Source: Gordius sp. MW1
Taxonomy: Eukaryota > Nematomorpha > Gordioida > Gordea > Gordiidae
Direction: 5' to 3'
Assembly: GCA_964036665.1 (NCBI GenBank)
Contig: OZ038532.1
Coordinates: 18,937,037-19,001,036, forward strand
Length of the DNA: 64,000 nucleotides
The notes below the pieces were generated by a model. That model saw only the letters and a list, made by a program, of their open reading frames with translations, did not search any database and was not told the origin of the DNA. The translations under genes were made by a program, and so were the position numbers. Numbering within the stretch: the first letter of the stretch is position 1; each line of letters begins with the position of its first letter. Positions 11,618-23,500 of this stretch are shown piece by piece.

Positions 11618-13369
11618 CTCGGGCCCTCGGCCCTCGTGGGAAGGGGGAGGGGAGAAGGGAAGGGGGGAAGGGAAGGGGGGACGATTCATCTATACTTCGT
11701 ATAAATGTATCATATTTGCTATGCAATTTATGGGCGAGAAAGGTGGGAAGGGGCGAGAATGCTTATAGGGGGGTATTCAATGCCTAATGATTAATTAATT
11801 ATTAATTTTTATGCAAATTTTCCATTTATTGGCAAAATGTAATATAGGCAAAATGTAATATAGGCAAGGGTTAGGGTTAGATTTAGTGTTTGCATCTAGT
11901 TGCGTATTACATTAATTTTTATGGCCTTTAGTGATTATGGGTCTAACAAACATTATATTATAAAACATCACAATGTTAAGAATTTGCAGAATTGTTGGGA
12001 GAAATTTTTTGTTGAATTTGAACAATTTTTAATTAAAAAAATCAAAAAAAATTTTCCATTGGTCAGCAGCCAGCACATGGTAAAAGTGGATATAAATTCA
12101 TAAGAGTAAAAAAAAACGAAAAAAAAATTTTCGAATCACATTTTGGCCAATGGTCATTTTTTTCCATTGGTCATCAGCCAGGACACGGTAAAAGTGGATA
12201 TAAATTCATAATAGTCAAAAAAAACGAAAAAAAAATTTTCGAATCGCATTTTGGCCAATGGTCATTTTTTCCATTGGTCAGCAGCCAGGACACGGTAAAA
12301 GTGGATATAAATTTATAATAGTCAAAAAAACGAAAAAATATTTTCGAATCACATTTTGGCCAATGGTCATTTTTTCATCGGTCAGCAGCCAGCGGACGGC
12401 CAAAAAGTCATAATAGCAATGGTAGGAACAGGAACAATCATAATAGTCAAAAAAAATGAAAAAAATAATTTCGATTCACATTTTGGCCAATGGTCATTTT
12501 TTCCATCGGTCAGGAGCCAGCGGACGACCAAAAAGGCATAATAGCAATGGAAGGAACAGGAACAATCATAATAGTCAAAAAAAATGAAAAAAATAATTTC
12601 GATTCACATTTTGGCCAATGGTCATTTTTTTCATCGGTCAGGAAGCAGCGAACGGCCAAAAAGTCATAATAGCAATGGTAGTAACAGGAACAATCATAAT
12701 AGTCAAAAAAAACGAAAAAATAAACTCGGATTCACATTTTGGCCAATGGTCATTTTATTCCATTGGTCAGCAGCCAGCGGACGGCCAAAAAGTCATAATA
12801 GCAATGGTAGTAACAGGAACAATCATAATAGTCAAAAAAAACGAAAAAATAAACTCGGATTTACATTTTGGCCAATGGTTATTTTTTTCATCGGTCAGCA
12901 AGCGGACGGCCAAAAAGTCATAATAGCAATGGTAGGAACAGGAACAATCATGTCAAAAAAAACTCCGGGATTCTAACCCAAAAACTAGTTAAATTGCATA
13001 GCAATTAAAAGTAAACAACTTTTATTTATGTTTATTATATAACTAGTTAAATTGCATAGCAATTAAAAGTAAACAACTTTTATTTATGTTTATTATATAA
13101 TAAAATGAAACAATAATAGAACAAGTGGACGACCAAAAAGTCATATTATCAATGGGGCACCTCTTATGCATTAATTTAAAAAATAACACAGCGAGGGAGA
13201 TAGAGATGAGGGGTGGGGCACCTCTTTCTTATGCATTAATTTAAAAAATCGATAACCTAATATACCCAATGCAAATAGATAAGGAGGTTGTTTGCCGACG
13301 CGGAGGCAGCGTGACAAGACATCGGTAAACAAAATCAAAAACGAGCCCATAAATTGCATAGCAATTAAT
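11618..13369 (-). mobile_element. HINE copy B
   Basis: This copy has the same order of parts as copy A: terminal hairpin GGGCCCTCGGCCC (11621-11633), purine-rich block, CATATTTGCTATGCAATTTA (about 11709), the GGCAAAATGTAATATAGGCA repeats with GGGTTAGGGTTAG, minisatellite 12050-12960, two ~60-bp units, then GAGCCCATAAATTGCATAGC at the far end. It differs from copy A in minisatellite unit number and in a shorter GGAC-type microsatellite. It is non-coding. Confidence 0.72.
12050..12960. repeat. Central minisatellite of HINE B
   Basis: About eight units of the GGCCAATGG...CCATTGGTCAGCAGCC repeat. GGCCAATGG starts fall near 12145, 12253, 12357, 12485, 12615, 12741 and 12869. The first units are about 105 bp and the later ones about 128 bp, the same two-class structure as in copy A, so the two arrays descend from one arrayed ancestor. 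Confidence 0.85.
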
Positions 13370-14340
13370 AAAAATTTTATATAATTGAGAAATGGAATAT
13401 TTGATAAAAAAAGATATTATCTGCTTAATATTATATTTGATTATTGTATAGAATTATATTTATATCCATTTTCTGTTTATTATTGACGCTAAAAAGCATT
13501 TGGTTGAATTTAAAATCTAGGTGTCGAATAATTTGTTTCACCAAAATCCTTAACTTTAAATACAGGCAATAGGGACATTGAAATAAAATTTAAAGGGGCA
13601 TGTATATAAGGCAGGGAGCTAGTTAAGATAAAATAAACTTTAATCTACCCTAAATGTTACATATTTAAACTTTGTTAACTAAAATTATGGAGGCTTGGAA
13701 AGTTAAACCAACAGACTATATACCGTGTAGCTTTTTTAATTGTACTTGAATTGAATAGGTTGATTACCAATTTTAATAACAATGAAGTAAATTAAAACAT
13801 GGGGAATCTAATTTTACATTGCTTTAGTAATCTATTAACGGTCACTTGTGCAGATGGGCTTGTTCAACCAGCCGGACTCAAGCAGGGCAAACAGTTTAAT
13901 AACGAGCTCAGGGAGGGGGCCAATAAGTTATATAACGGGCTTGAACGGGCTTAATACTCTGAAAACGGTGATGGAATTTTATTAAAATAAAACCGACTAC
14001 CTTCGGGCTTTTTATACTTTAATGGATTATTAGTATATAATACAAAAACTTTTAGATGGCCTAAATCCTTAAATGAAAATTTAAACGGCGTTTTTAAATA
14101 TTTAATGCCCTTATTTAAGAACATTCTTCTCACAATCGTTTATTTTGCCTTTCCGGTTATACTAATTTTAAAAAAGTTGTTATTTATCTTATTCCTAGGA
14201 GGGGAGATCGGGGACTAAATGGCCATAAAAATGAAAATTTAAAAAAAACTAATAAAGAATTTTAGAATTTCTTTATTGGAATACGTTTTTATAGTCAATT
14301 TTTACTGTAAGAAAATAAATTAAGATAAAGTGATTATAAA
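13370..14340. other. Unassigned DNA with a possible hAT-like end near 13850
   Basis: It is mostly featureless AT-rich sequence. From about 13850 to 13965 a GC-richer segment (GTGCAGATGGGCTTGTTCAACCAG ... ACGGGCTTGAACGGGCTTAA) resembles the subterminal arrays at 44832 and 63513, but neither end is clear. GGGGAGATCGGGGACTAAATGGCC near 14201 resembles the left terminus of the pogo-like element at 40451, so a second decayed end may be present. Confidence 0.3.
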
Positions 14341-14347
14341 TTAAGGC

Positions 14348-14687
14348 ATGGACGTACGCAAGGGGGGGGGGGGCAGGGGGGGCGGCTGAAAAAAAATTTC
14401 AATACAAAAACTTTTAAAAATAAAATAAAAAAATGATTTGCCCCCCCCCTAATTAGCCAGAGGTGGGCAGCCGGACCCCCTGCCCCCCCCCCCCCTAATT
14501 TGCCAGGGGGGGCAGGGGGTCTGGCTGCCCCCCACTGCCTAATTAGGGGAGTTGGGTTTGCTCTCAGGAAAATTATAGAGGAAAATTTTTGGATTTGGAG
14601 AGTCGAGACTTTTTAATTTTTGCTCTCGGGAAATTTTTTTTTAATCTTCCCCCCCCCCCTTTTAATTCAGAACCTGCGTACGCCCAT
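14348..14687. mobile_element. MITE with CATGGGCGTA-type ends
   Basis: The left end CATGGACGTACGCA and right end TGCGTACGCCCATG are inverted. ATTAAGG occurs just outside both ends. The inside has long G and C runs that pair with each other. It belongs with 36010, 37910, 39196 and 47116. There is no reading frame of interest. Confidence 0.6.
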
Positions 14688-14689
14688 GG

Positions 14690-16140
14690 ATTAAGGTTAA
14701 AAAATCAAAAATGCCAGAAATATTTGAAGTGCCCGGGGCTAGTTAAAGCCCTGTTTAGGGGAAAGATTAACCCCGACGTTTTCACTTCTGAATAGTGTAT
14801 GCTAATTCATTTCAATAAAGATTTTTACATTATAATAAACATAGAAAATGCAAATGTAATTTGATTATATTTTATAACCCCATTATAACCTACCATCGTA
14901 TATATCATACGCAAAGTGTACCATTTTTAATTAGTAATTTTGCACACTTAAAGACTTTGATAATAACAAATATAGTTTATAATATATTTTAATGTGATTA
15001 ACCATATTAATAAATCATTTTTATTTTTTTGCTTATTAAATGACTTCCATATCTCTTTAAAGAAGTAGTACTTTTGAAAATTTAAAAAAATTGGACTCTC
15101 TTTAACTATTTGTTTAAAATTTCTGCATAATACACAATTACCAATTATATTTGATATATTCTTAATCTATTGAAAATCATCTATAAGATGATATAAAATT
15201 TATATAACATTAGCTAAATTTTCATATTCATATATGCTTTTAAAATTGAATGTATGATAATTCATACAGTGGGTTGTCATTTAAAACACTGCAGAAATAG
15301 GCCTTTTTTGAGAATCAAATTAATAACTATTTAGCAAAAAATATTCAAGAAATGGGTTCAGTTATTTTACCTCCTTGCCAGGGAGTATCTAGGAAATGTA
15401 TGGGGGGGGGGGGGGGGGGGAGGGGGCAGTTGCCCCCTAATTTTAAAAAATTGTAATTATAAAACAAAATAACGTTAAAATTTCAAAATATTCTCATTTT
15501 GCCACGCCTCAATCAAACATTTTGCCCTCCCCCGTATATGCAATCATCTCTAAGGCCCTTAAAAACTTCATTGGACCCGGAATTTGTCATATATGCAGAG
15601 AAAATTGAAATTATCTAAGATATAAACAAGAAAAGCCCATGGTATAGGCTTTTGTGCCTGGGGCATATCTTTTAAATTACTGCTATGTAGTATAATATTT
15701 TTAATAATATCGAAATTTATAATAGAAGAGCATTCTCAGTTGATTAAATTTCTTATGTTTATTTAAATCTGATTGTCTTAATATGAAAAACAAAATATAT
15801 CAACAAAAAATTTTCAAATTGTATTTGAAAAGTGTGAAGTAGTAGTTCATTAATTAAAACTACATAAATATATATTCAAAACCCAAAATAAAAGTAAGTT
15901 TAAATTTATTAAATGGATCATTTGCAAACTATTCAAATTAATTGCGATTGGATATTCTGATACTAACAAAAGTAAGCATCACTATAAAATACCATAAATT
16001 GCATAGCAATAGAATCATTCAAATTAGTAAAACTATAATCTGCAGCACTTTAATTTGTCAATTAAATTTTACACACCGCACTTTTTCTTACTCTCGCCTC
16101 GCGTCGGATACATTGAAATGCGTTGGGGGGGGGGGTGATT
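14690..16140. other. Unassigned AT-rich DNA with a G-run element
   Basis: There is no supported gene. Near 15380-15560 lies a decayed relative of the G-rich MITE (GGGGAGGGGGCAGTTGCCCCC). The segment 15278-15368 is repeated at 17692-17768. Confidence 0.4.
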
Positions 16141-16310
16141 AGTTAAAAAATTTGAACCCTATTGGGTCGGCCCGGGTCGGGTTTGGGTTAAAAATTTTAA
16201 AATACTTTTGGGTCGGGTTCAAATTTTAAAATGCCTTTGCGTCGGGTCGAGTTTGGGTTGCAATTTTTTTTAAAATTTTGGGTCGGGTTCGGGTTAAAAA
16301 AAGTGACTTT
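16140..16310. repeat. GGGTCGGG-type array, probable hAT subterminal region
   Basis: It contains repeated GGGTCGGGTTTGGGTT and GGGTCGGGTTCGGGTT motifs separated by AAAATTTTAAAA. It resembles the subterminal arrays of the hAT at 4309-6934 but has a different unit. I could not pair it with a second end. Confidence 0.4.
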
Positions 16311-16554
16311 GCAAGTTCTAAAGTTAAACTTTCACCTTCACTGTTACTAAAGTTAATCGTGAGAAGTGCCCCCTAGGTGTAGAGTTGCCTTTTTCAACTG
16401 ATACCCCTCCTCTGTAAAAGTTTTAAACACCCTCTTAATACACGATTCAAAGGCAATTATTTTGTCCAAATACGCGATTTACATGTCGAGGATTTAACAA
16501 CAATTTTAGTTTAGTTAAGTTAAGCTTAATAAAAAGATAAAAATTGTTTTATGG

Positions 16555-16704
16555 GCAAAGACAATTTTCGGATAACTTATTGACATGAGACATGAAAAAT
16601 ATATTGTACTCAATTACATCAAAATCTTAGCAAAGACAAATTTCGGAAAACTTATTGACACGAGATATGAAAAATATATTGTACTCAATTACATCAGAAT
16701 CTTA
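16555..16704. repeat. 75-bp tandem duplication
   Basis: Two consecutive units start GCAAAGACAA (16555 and 16630), each ending TCAATTACATCA(A/G)AATCTTA with few differences. It is non-coding. Confidence 0.8.
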
Positions 16705-17084
16705 CCTACCACTTTTAATCATAAGGTAAATTGTGTTTAAATAGCTAAAATATTGAGGCTAAAATAGAATATCATATCTAAATTAATTACGCTCGATTTG
16801 CAATATAAAAATTGGTAAAAGAGAGAATAGGTCTTATCATGTATAATTATATAAAATCGGGACTTCGGCCCTTGTGGGAAGGGGAGGGGGGTAAGGAAGG
16901 GGGGAAGGGAAGGGGGAAAGGGAAGGGGGAACGAAACTCATCTATACTCCGTATAAACGTAGCATATTTGCTATGCAATTTATGGGCGAGAAAGGTGTGA
17001 AGGGGCGAGAATGCCTATAGGGGGGTATTAAATGCAAAATGATTAGTTAATTATTTATACAAATTTTCCATTTAATTAAAAAAA

Positions 17085-17200
17085 ATTGCCCTCTCCGGGA
17101 TTCGAACCCACATCAGTAGAGGCATAAGCCTTTGTAGGGGCACAGGTACCCATATCAGTAGAGGCATACGCCCTTGTAGGGGAGGGCTTAGGGTAATTAT
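17085..17200. repeat. tRNA-like / GTAGGGG-repeat module in HINE C
   Basis: GCCCTCTCCGGGATTCGAACCC reads on the minus strand as a tRNA 3' half (box B-like GGTTCGAATCC followed by GGAGAGGGC). It is followed by two ~44-bp units, CATC/ATATCAGTAGAGGCATA..GCC..TTGTAGGGG. Related modules are at 18120-18235, 18410-18530, 20100-20235, 22050-22195 (inverted) and 41690-42090. The fold is not a proper tRNA, so I treat it as a captured tRNA-derived piece. Confidence 0.55.
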
Positions 17201-17369
17201 CAATGTTAACCAATTCAAAAACGAAAAAAAATTTCGATTCACAATTTGGCCAATGGTCTATTTTTTCATTGGTCAATAGCCAGCGGAGGGTCAAAAAGTC
17301 ATATTATCCATGGTATTTAACAAGAACAAAATATTAATTAAATTTAAAAAAAAAAAAATTTGTCCTCTC

Positions 17370-17437
17370 CGGGATTCGAACTCTTTGCCTCCTGTTTACA
17401 AGCCGTTCGCTATAACCACTCACACCCTGCTGGTATT
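17370..17437 (-). other. tRNA-like sequence (SINE-type promoter)
   Basis: On the minus strand it shows an A-box-like GGTGTGAGTGGTTATAGC, an anticodon-arm-like GGCTTGTAAACAGG and a B-box GAGTTCGAATCC, then GGAGAGGAC. The T-stem and acceptor stem do not pair properly, so a working tRNA is unlikely. It is more likely a tRNA-derived SINE head or pseudogene. Confidence 0.4.
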
Positions 17438-17539
17438 AAAAAGATCTGGTAACGTTTATTTATAATAAAAATAATTTTTTGAATGGTAGAAGTTTTTACG
17501 TTATTCATATAGATAATGAAATAATAAAGTTGTGTTTTA

Positions 17540-17691
17540 TGTTTATTATATAATAAAATGAAACAATAATAGAAAATAAATATATTATAGATAATTTAAC
17601 AAATATTAATTATTATGAAAAAAATTGGGGCCGCAAAAAAATATATAAAATATTTGGGGGGCCGCGTGTATAAAAAGGTTAAGAACCACTG
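17540..17691 (-). mobile_element. hAT-type terminus (CAGTGGTTCTTAACC)
   Basis: Read on the minus strand from 17691 the sequence is CAGTGGTTCTTAACCTTTTT followed by GCGGCCCCCCAAATA. This is a terminus type widely seen in hAT elements of the Charlie kind. The opposite end was not found. The inner boundary given here is approximate. Confidence 0.5.
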
Positions 17692-18684
17692 ATTTAAAAC
17701 ACTTCAGCAATAGGCGTTTTTTGATCATCAAATATTCAAGAATTTGGTTCAGTATTTTATTATAATTTTGGGAGTAGCATTTTAAAATTTTAGCCTTTAC
17801 TTAAAAACAATTTGGCCAATGGTCATTTTTTTATTGGTCAGTACCAAGAGACGGTCTATAAATACATACAAGTCAAAAAAAAACAAAACAAAATTTTTGA
17901 ATCTTTGCTAATGGTCATTTTTCTCCATTGGTCAGTCCAACACCAAGAGACGGTCTATAAATACATACGAGTCAAAAAAACGAAAAAAAAAATTTCAATT
18001 TACATTTTGGTCAATGGTCATTTTTTCCATTGTAGCCAGGGCACGGTCAAAAAGTCATATTATCAATGGTATTAACAAGAACAATATATTAATTTAATTT
18101 AAAAAAAAAATAAAAATTTTGCCCTCTCCGGGATTCGAACCCACATTAATAGAGGCATAAGCTTTTGTAGGGGCACAGGGACCAATATCAGTAGAAACAT
18201 AGGCCCTTGTAGGGGAGGGCATAGGGTAATTATCAATGTTAACCTAATATTCCAATTCAAAAACGAAAAAAAAAATTCGACTCACAATTTGGCCAATGGT
18301 CATTTTTTCATTGGTCAGTAGCCAGCGGGTGAAAAAGTCATATTATCAATGGTATTAACAAGAACAATATATTAATTTAATTTAAAAAAATAAAAATTTT
18401 GCCCAGTCCGAGATTCGAACCAGCAATTCAGAACGTTCGCCGGGATTCGAACCCACATCAGTAGATAGGCTTTTGTAGGGGCACAGCGACCCATATCAGT
18501 AGAGGCATAAGCTCTTGTAGGGGAGGGCAGAGGGTAATTATAATGTTAACCAATTCAAAAACGGAAAAAATTGATTTATTTGGCCAATGGTCATTTTTTT
18601 CATTGGTCAGGAGCCAGCGGACGTTCAAAAAGTCATATTATCAATGGTATTAACAAGAACAAAATATTAATTTAATTAAAAAAA

Positions 18685-18750
18685 AATCGTCCTCTCCTGG
18701 GCTAGAACTCGAACCTCCAGGTCAGAAGTCTGGGGCAAATACCTTGAAGG
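18685..18750 (-). other. tRNA-like 3' half (Arg-TCT-like)
   Basis: On the minus strand CCAGACTTCTGACCTGG forms a possible anticodon arm with loop CTTCTGA, followed by GGTTCGAGTTCTAGCCC and GAGAGGAC. The 5' half (D arm) is missing. A second copy lies at 42270-42330 in HINE F. It is probably a captured tRNA fragment. Confidence 0.4.
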
Positions 18751-18806
18751 GTAACGGACGGACACCAAAAAACGAGCCCATAAATTGCATAGCAATTAAT
18801 AAGAAA

Positions 18807-20501
18807 CTCGGGCCTTCGGCCCTCGTGGGAAGGAGGAGAAGGGAAGGGAAGGGAAGAGGGGAAGGGAAGGGGGGACGACTCATCTGTACTTCGTATAAAT
18901 GTGTTATATTTGCTATGCAATTTATGGGCGAGAAAGGTGGGAAGGGGCGAGAATACCGATAGGGGGGTATTAAATGCCTAATGATTAATTAATTATTTAT
19001 ACAAATTTTCCATTCATAGGCAAAATGTAATATAGGCAAAATGTAATATAGGCAAGGGTTAGGGTTAGATTTAGTGTTTGCATCTAGTTGCGTATTACAT
19101 TAGTTTTTATGGCTTTTAGTGATTATGGGTCTAACAAACATTATATTATAAAACATCACAATGTTAAGAATTTGCAGAATTGTTGAGAAAAATTTTTTGT
19201 TGAACTTGAACAATTTTTATTTAAAAAAAATCAAAAATTTGGCCAATGGTTATTTTTTCTCTATTAATCAGTACCAACAGATACTCTATAAGTCAATGAT
19301 AGCCAAAAAAACGGAAAAAAATTTTGATGCTCACTTTGGCCAATGGTCATTTTTTTCCATTGGTCAGCAGCCAGCACACGGTAAAAGTGGGTATAAATTC
19401 ATAAGAGTAAAAAAAACGAGAAAAAAAAATTTCGAATCACATTTTGGCCAATGGTCATTTTTTTCCATTGGTCAGCAGCCAGGACACGGTAAAAGTGGAT
19501 ATAAATTCATAATAGTAAAAAAAAACGAAAAAAAAGTTTTCGAATCACATTTTGGCCAATGGTCATTTTATTCCATTGGTCAGCAGCCAGCGGACGGCCA
19601 AAAAGTCATAATAGCAATGGTAGGAACAGGAACAATTATAATAGTCAAAAAAAAAAACGAAAAAAATAATTTCGATTCACATTTTGGCCAATGGTCATTT
19701 TTTCCATCGGTCAGGAGCCAGCGGACGGCCAAAAAGTCATAATAGCAATGGTAGTAACAGGAACAATCATAACAGTCAAAAAAACGAAAAAATAAACTCG
19801 GATTCACATTTTGGCCAATGGTCATTTTTTTTCATTGGTCAGCAGCCAGCGGACGGCCAAAAAGTCTTATTATCAATGATAGTAACAAGAACAATTATAA
19901 GAGTCAAAAAAAAACTCCGGGATTCTAACCCAAAAACTAGTTAAATTGCATAGCAATTAAAAGTAAACAACTTTTATTTATGTTTATTATATAATAAAAT
20001 GAAACAACAATAGAACAAGCGGACGGCCAAAAAGTCATATTATCAATGGTAGTAACAGAAAAAATATATTAATTTAATTTAAAAAATAAAAAAAAATTTT
20101 GCCCTCTCCGGGAATCGAACCAGCAATTCAGAACGTTCGCCGGGGTTCGAACCCACATTAATAGAGGCATAGGCTTTTGTAGGGGCACAGGGACCCATAT
20201 CAGTAGAGGCATAGGCCCTTGTAGTGGAGGGCATAGGGTAATTAAAGCAATTAATATCAATGTTAACCAATTCAAAAACGAATAGATATACTTAATGCAT
20301 TAATTTAACGTAGCAATTTAAACCCGACCCCGCGCGAAAGCGAGGGAGATAGAGATGAGGGGTGGGGCACCTCTTTCTCATGCATTAATTTAAAAATCAA
20401 TAACCTAATATACCCAATGCAAATAGATAGGGAGGGTAACGGACGGACAACGGACAACGGACGGACAACCAAAAACAAGCCCATAAATTGCATAGCAATT
20501 A
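18807..20501 (-). mobile_element. HINE copy D, head-to-tail with C
   Basis: It opens with CTCGGGCCTTCGGCCCTCGT, the intact terminal hairpin, directly after the end of copy C. It carries the purine block, TTTGCTATGCAATTTATGGG (about 18910), the GGCAAAATGTAATATAGGCA and GGGTTAGGGTTAG block (19020-19070), a minisatellite (19235-19910), one ~60-bp unit, a tRNA-like module, the rust-like block and the final CCCATAAATTGCATAGCAAT at 20480-20500. Confidence 0.72.
19235..19910. repeat. Central minisatellite of HINE D
   Basis: About six GGCCAATGG...CCATTGGTCAGCAGCC units, the first three without and the last three with the AGGAACAGGAACAAT insertion. An open frame of 193 codons crosses the array only because the unit lacks stops. 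Confidence 0.85.
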
Positions 20502-20518
20502 AAATCTAGATCCACAAA

Positions 20519-23500
20519 TAGCTCGTCTCGTCTCGAAAAATCGTGACGAGACGGGAATTTAAAAAATAAAATCAAGATCGAGACGAGACGAGAATTTTGA
20601 TGTCGGGAGAAACGAGATTTTTTCTGCGAGATCTCAACTTTTTATTGATCGTGTGATTTTAGTAAATTATTTTGTATTTTATTTTACATAATTTACATTT
20701 ATGGTATTAAGTGTAAATCAATATGTAAGGAATATATTTAATATTAAAAAATTCCTAAGTGTATTAAATATTATATGTTTTTGCAAAAAATTTATAATTT
20801 GGCAAACAATTTCCTAATTATAGTTGACCCTTTGGGTATGTGAATAATTTTATAATATATTTATCACATAATTGTATCCATAGCATTAATAAATTATACA
20901 AAATTTTAGGCTTAGAGTGAATTAAGATGGAATAGTAAATATTACTAAAGCATATTTGAATTTCGAAGTTACCCATCCTGCATGATATAGTTATAAATTG
21001 GTGGTCAATCAGTTTGAATATTTATACAAGTTAAGCCAAGGTGGCTCGAGATTTTTGAGCAACCGCCTAACGATTTTAAAAGTACAATTGTGTATTTAAT
21101 GACGTAATAGATTAAATTTTAAATCATGAGTTTTTTGGAAGTTTTTATGCTTTAACTAATTGTATACCTCTCAGGTTTTTGAGCCTTAATAAGACATTAT
21201 GTGAATACATAGTTTTGTCATATGCATTACTTTTCACATTATAAGCTAGGTTGGCAGGTGCATTCAAATTTATTATAATTTCTATATTTGTGCAATATAA
21301 AATAAATACACGAAACTTTACTGTATTCGATAAATAACTATTTAATGGCAAAGTAAGTTAGAATTTGAAGATAATTATTTAGAATATAATTTTTATCATA
21401 ATCATTTATGTCATAAACTTAAATATGTACACCTTAATTTCATGTTTAAAACCGTATGTTCTTAATCCTATAATAATGCTGCTTTTATTGTTGTTTTTAC
21501 AACGTTTTAATATATGCAACTAGTTATCAATTCTGTAAATAATAATATTATCGTTAAAAGTCACTCGCACTTTGTGGTTTATAACGCTATAGTAACATGC
21601 AATAAACAATATGGGCTATAATTGATGATGGTAATATCAATGGAATTAAACGTTTGCTTTAAATATGTCAAGGTCTACTTTGAGCTTTAGTCAGGATTAA
21701 TAAAGGGTCTCAATTTGCTCAATTATGCAACCAAGTCAATTTTAAGCGAACTAATTAATTGCTATGCAATTTATGGGCTTGTTTTTTGGTTGTCCGTCCG
21801 TTGTCCATCCGTCCGTTACCCTCCTATCTATTTCCATTGGGTATATTAGGTTATCGATTTTTTAAATTAATGCATGAGAAAGAGGTGCCCCACCCCTCAT
21901 CTCTATCTCCCTCGCTGTGTTATTTTTTAAATTAATGCATAAGAGGTGCCCCACCCATCTCTATCTCCCTCGCTTTCGGGCGGGGTCGGGTTTAATGCAT
22001 AAGATATCTATTCGTTTTTGAATTGGGTAACATTGATATTAATTGCTATAATTACCCTATGCCCTCCACTACAAGGGCCTATGCCTCTACTGATATGGGT
22101 CCCTGTGCCCCTACAAAAGCCTATGCCTCTATTAATGTGGGTTCGAACCCCGGCGAACGTTCTGAATTGCTGGTTCGATTCCCGGAGAGGGCAAAATTTT
22201 TTTTTTTAAATTAAATTAATATATTTTTCCTGTTACTACCATTGATAATATGACTTTTTGGCCGTCCGCTTGTTCTATTATTGTTTCATTTTATTATATA
22301 ATAAACATAAATAAAAGTTGTTTACTTTTAATTGCTATGCACTTTAACTAATTGTTGGGTTAGAATCCCGGAGTTTTTTTTGACTCTTATGATTGTTCTT
22401 GTTACTATCATTGCTAATAAGACTTTTTGGCCGTCCGCTGGCTGCTGACCAATGAAAAAAATGACCATTGGCCAAAATGTGAATCCGAGTTGATTTTTTC
22501 GTTTTTTTTGACTATTATGATTGTTCCTGTTACTACCATTGCTATTATGACTTTTTGGTGAATCGAAATTATTTTTTTCGTTTTTTTTGACTATTATGAT
22601 TGTTCCTGTTCCTACCATTGCTATTATGACTTTTTGGCCGTCCGCTGGCTGCTGACCAATGGAATAAAATGACCATTGGCCAAAATGTGATTCGAAAACT
22701 TTTTTTCGTTTTCTTTTTTGACTATTATGAAATTATATCCACTTTTACCGTGTTCTGGCTGCTGACCAATGGAAAAAAATGACCATTGGCCAAAATGTGA
22801 TCGAAAATATTTTTTCGTTTTTTTTACTCTTATGAATTTATATCCACTTTTACCGTGTGCTGGCTGCTGACCAATGGAAAAAATGACCATTGGCCAAAGT
22901 GAGCATCAAAAATTTTTTCCCCCTTTTTGGCTATCATTGACTTATAGAGTATCTGTTGGTACTGACCAATAGAGAAAAAATGACCATTGGCCAAATTTTT
23001 GATTTTTTTAATTAAAAATTGTTCAAATTCAACAAAAAATTTCTCCCAACAATTCTGCAAATTCTTAACATTGTGATGTTTTATAATGTAATGTTTGTTT
23101 GTTAGACCCATAATCACTAAAGGCCATAAAAACTAATGTAATACGCAACTAGATGCAAACACTAAATCTAACCCTAACCCTTGCCTATATTACATTTTGC
23201 CTATATTACATTTTGCCTATAAATGGAAAATTTGTATAAATAATTAATTAATCATTAGGCATTTAAGAACCCCCTATAGGCATTCTCGCCCCTTCCCACC
23301 TTTCTCGCCCATAAATTGCATAGCAAATATGATACATTTATACGAAGTACAGATGAGTCGTCCCCCCTTCTCTTCCCCTCTTTCCTTCCCTTCTCCCCCT
23401 TCCCACGAGGGCCGAAGGCCCGAGTTTAATTTTCTAAGTCTGTTTATGGCTGACAGACACATTGAATTTGATACAAATGTTATTATTTGCTAGAACAATA

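Larger units (their letters stand above)
16857..18802 (-). mobile_element. HINE copy C, mosaic
   Basis: It starts at the hairpin end (GGGACTTCGGCCC, a mutated form), the purine-rich block and the TTTGCTATGCAATTTATGGG block, and ends at 18781-18801 with TAAATTGCATAGCAATTAAT. The middle differs from A and B. It holds scattered GGCCAATGG units (17250, 17813, 17910, 18010, 18290, 18580), several tRNA-like CTCCGGGATTCGAACC pieces, and an inserted hAT-type end at 17691. Its end lies 4-5 bp from the start of copy D. Confidence 0.6.

Noticed and set aside
17370-17437. Functional tRNA-Thr on the minus strand
   Set aside because: The A- and B-box words are present, but the T-stem and acceptor stem do not pair and the sequence sits in a repeated module.
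19161-19742. 193-codon open frame, with similar frames in each HINE (8372-8797, 12584-12976, 22328-22890)
   Set aside because: They run through minisatellite units with repeating residues such as HFGQWSFFSIGQQPA. Overlapping frames in the same array are open too, because the unit lacks stops. There is no conserved start, and the frames change from copy to copy.
8097-20501. CRISPR-like array
   Set aside because: The repeats are long, variable and without unique spacers. The genome is eukaryotic and the structure is a minisatellite.
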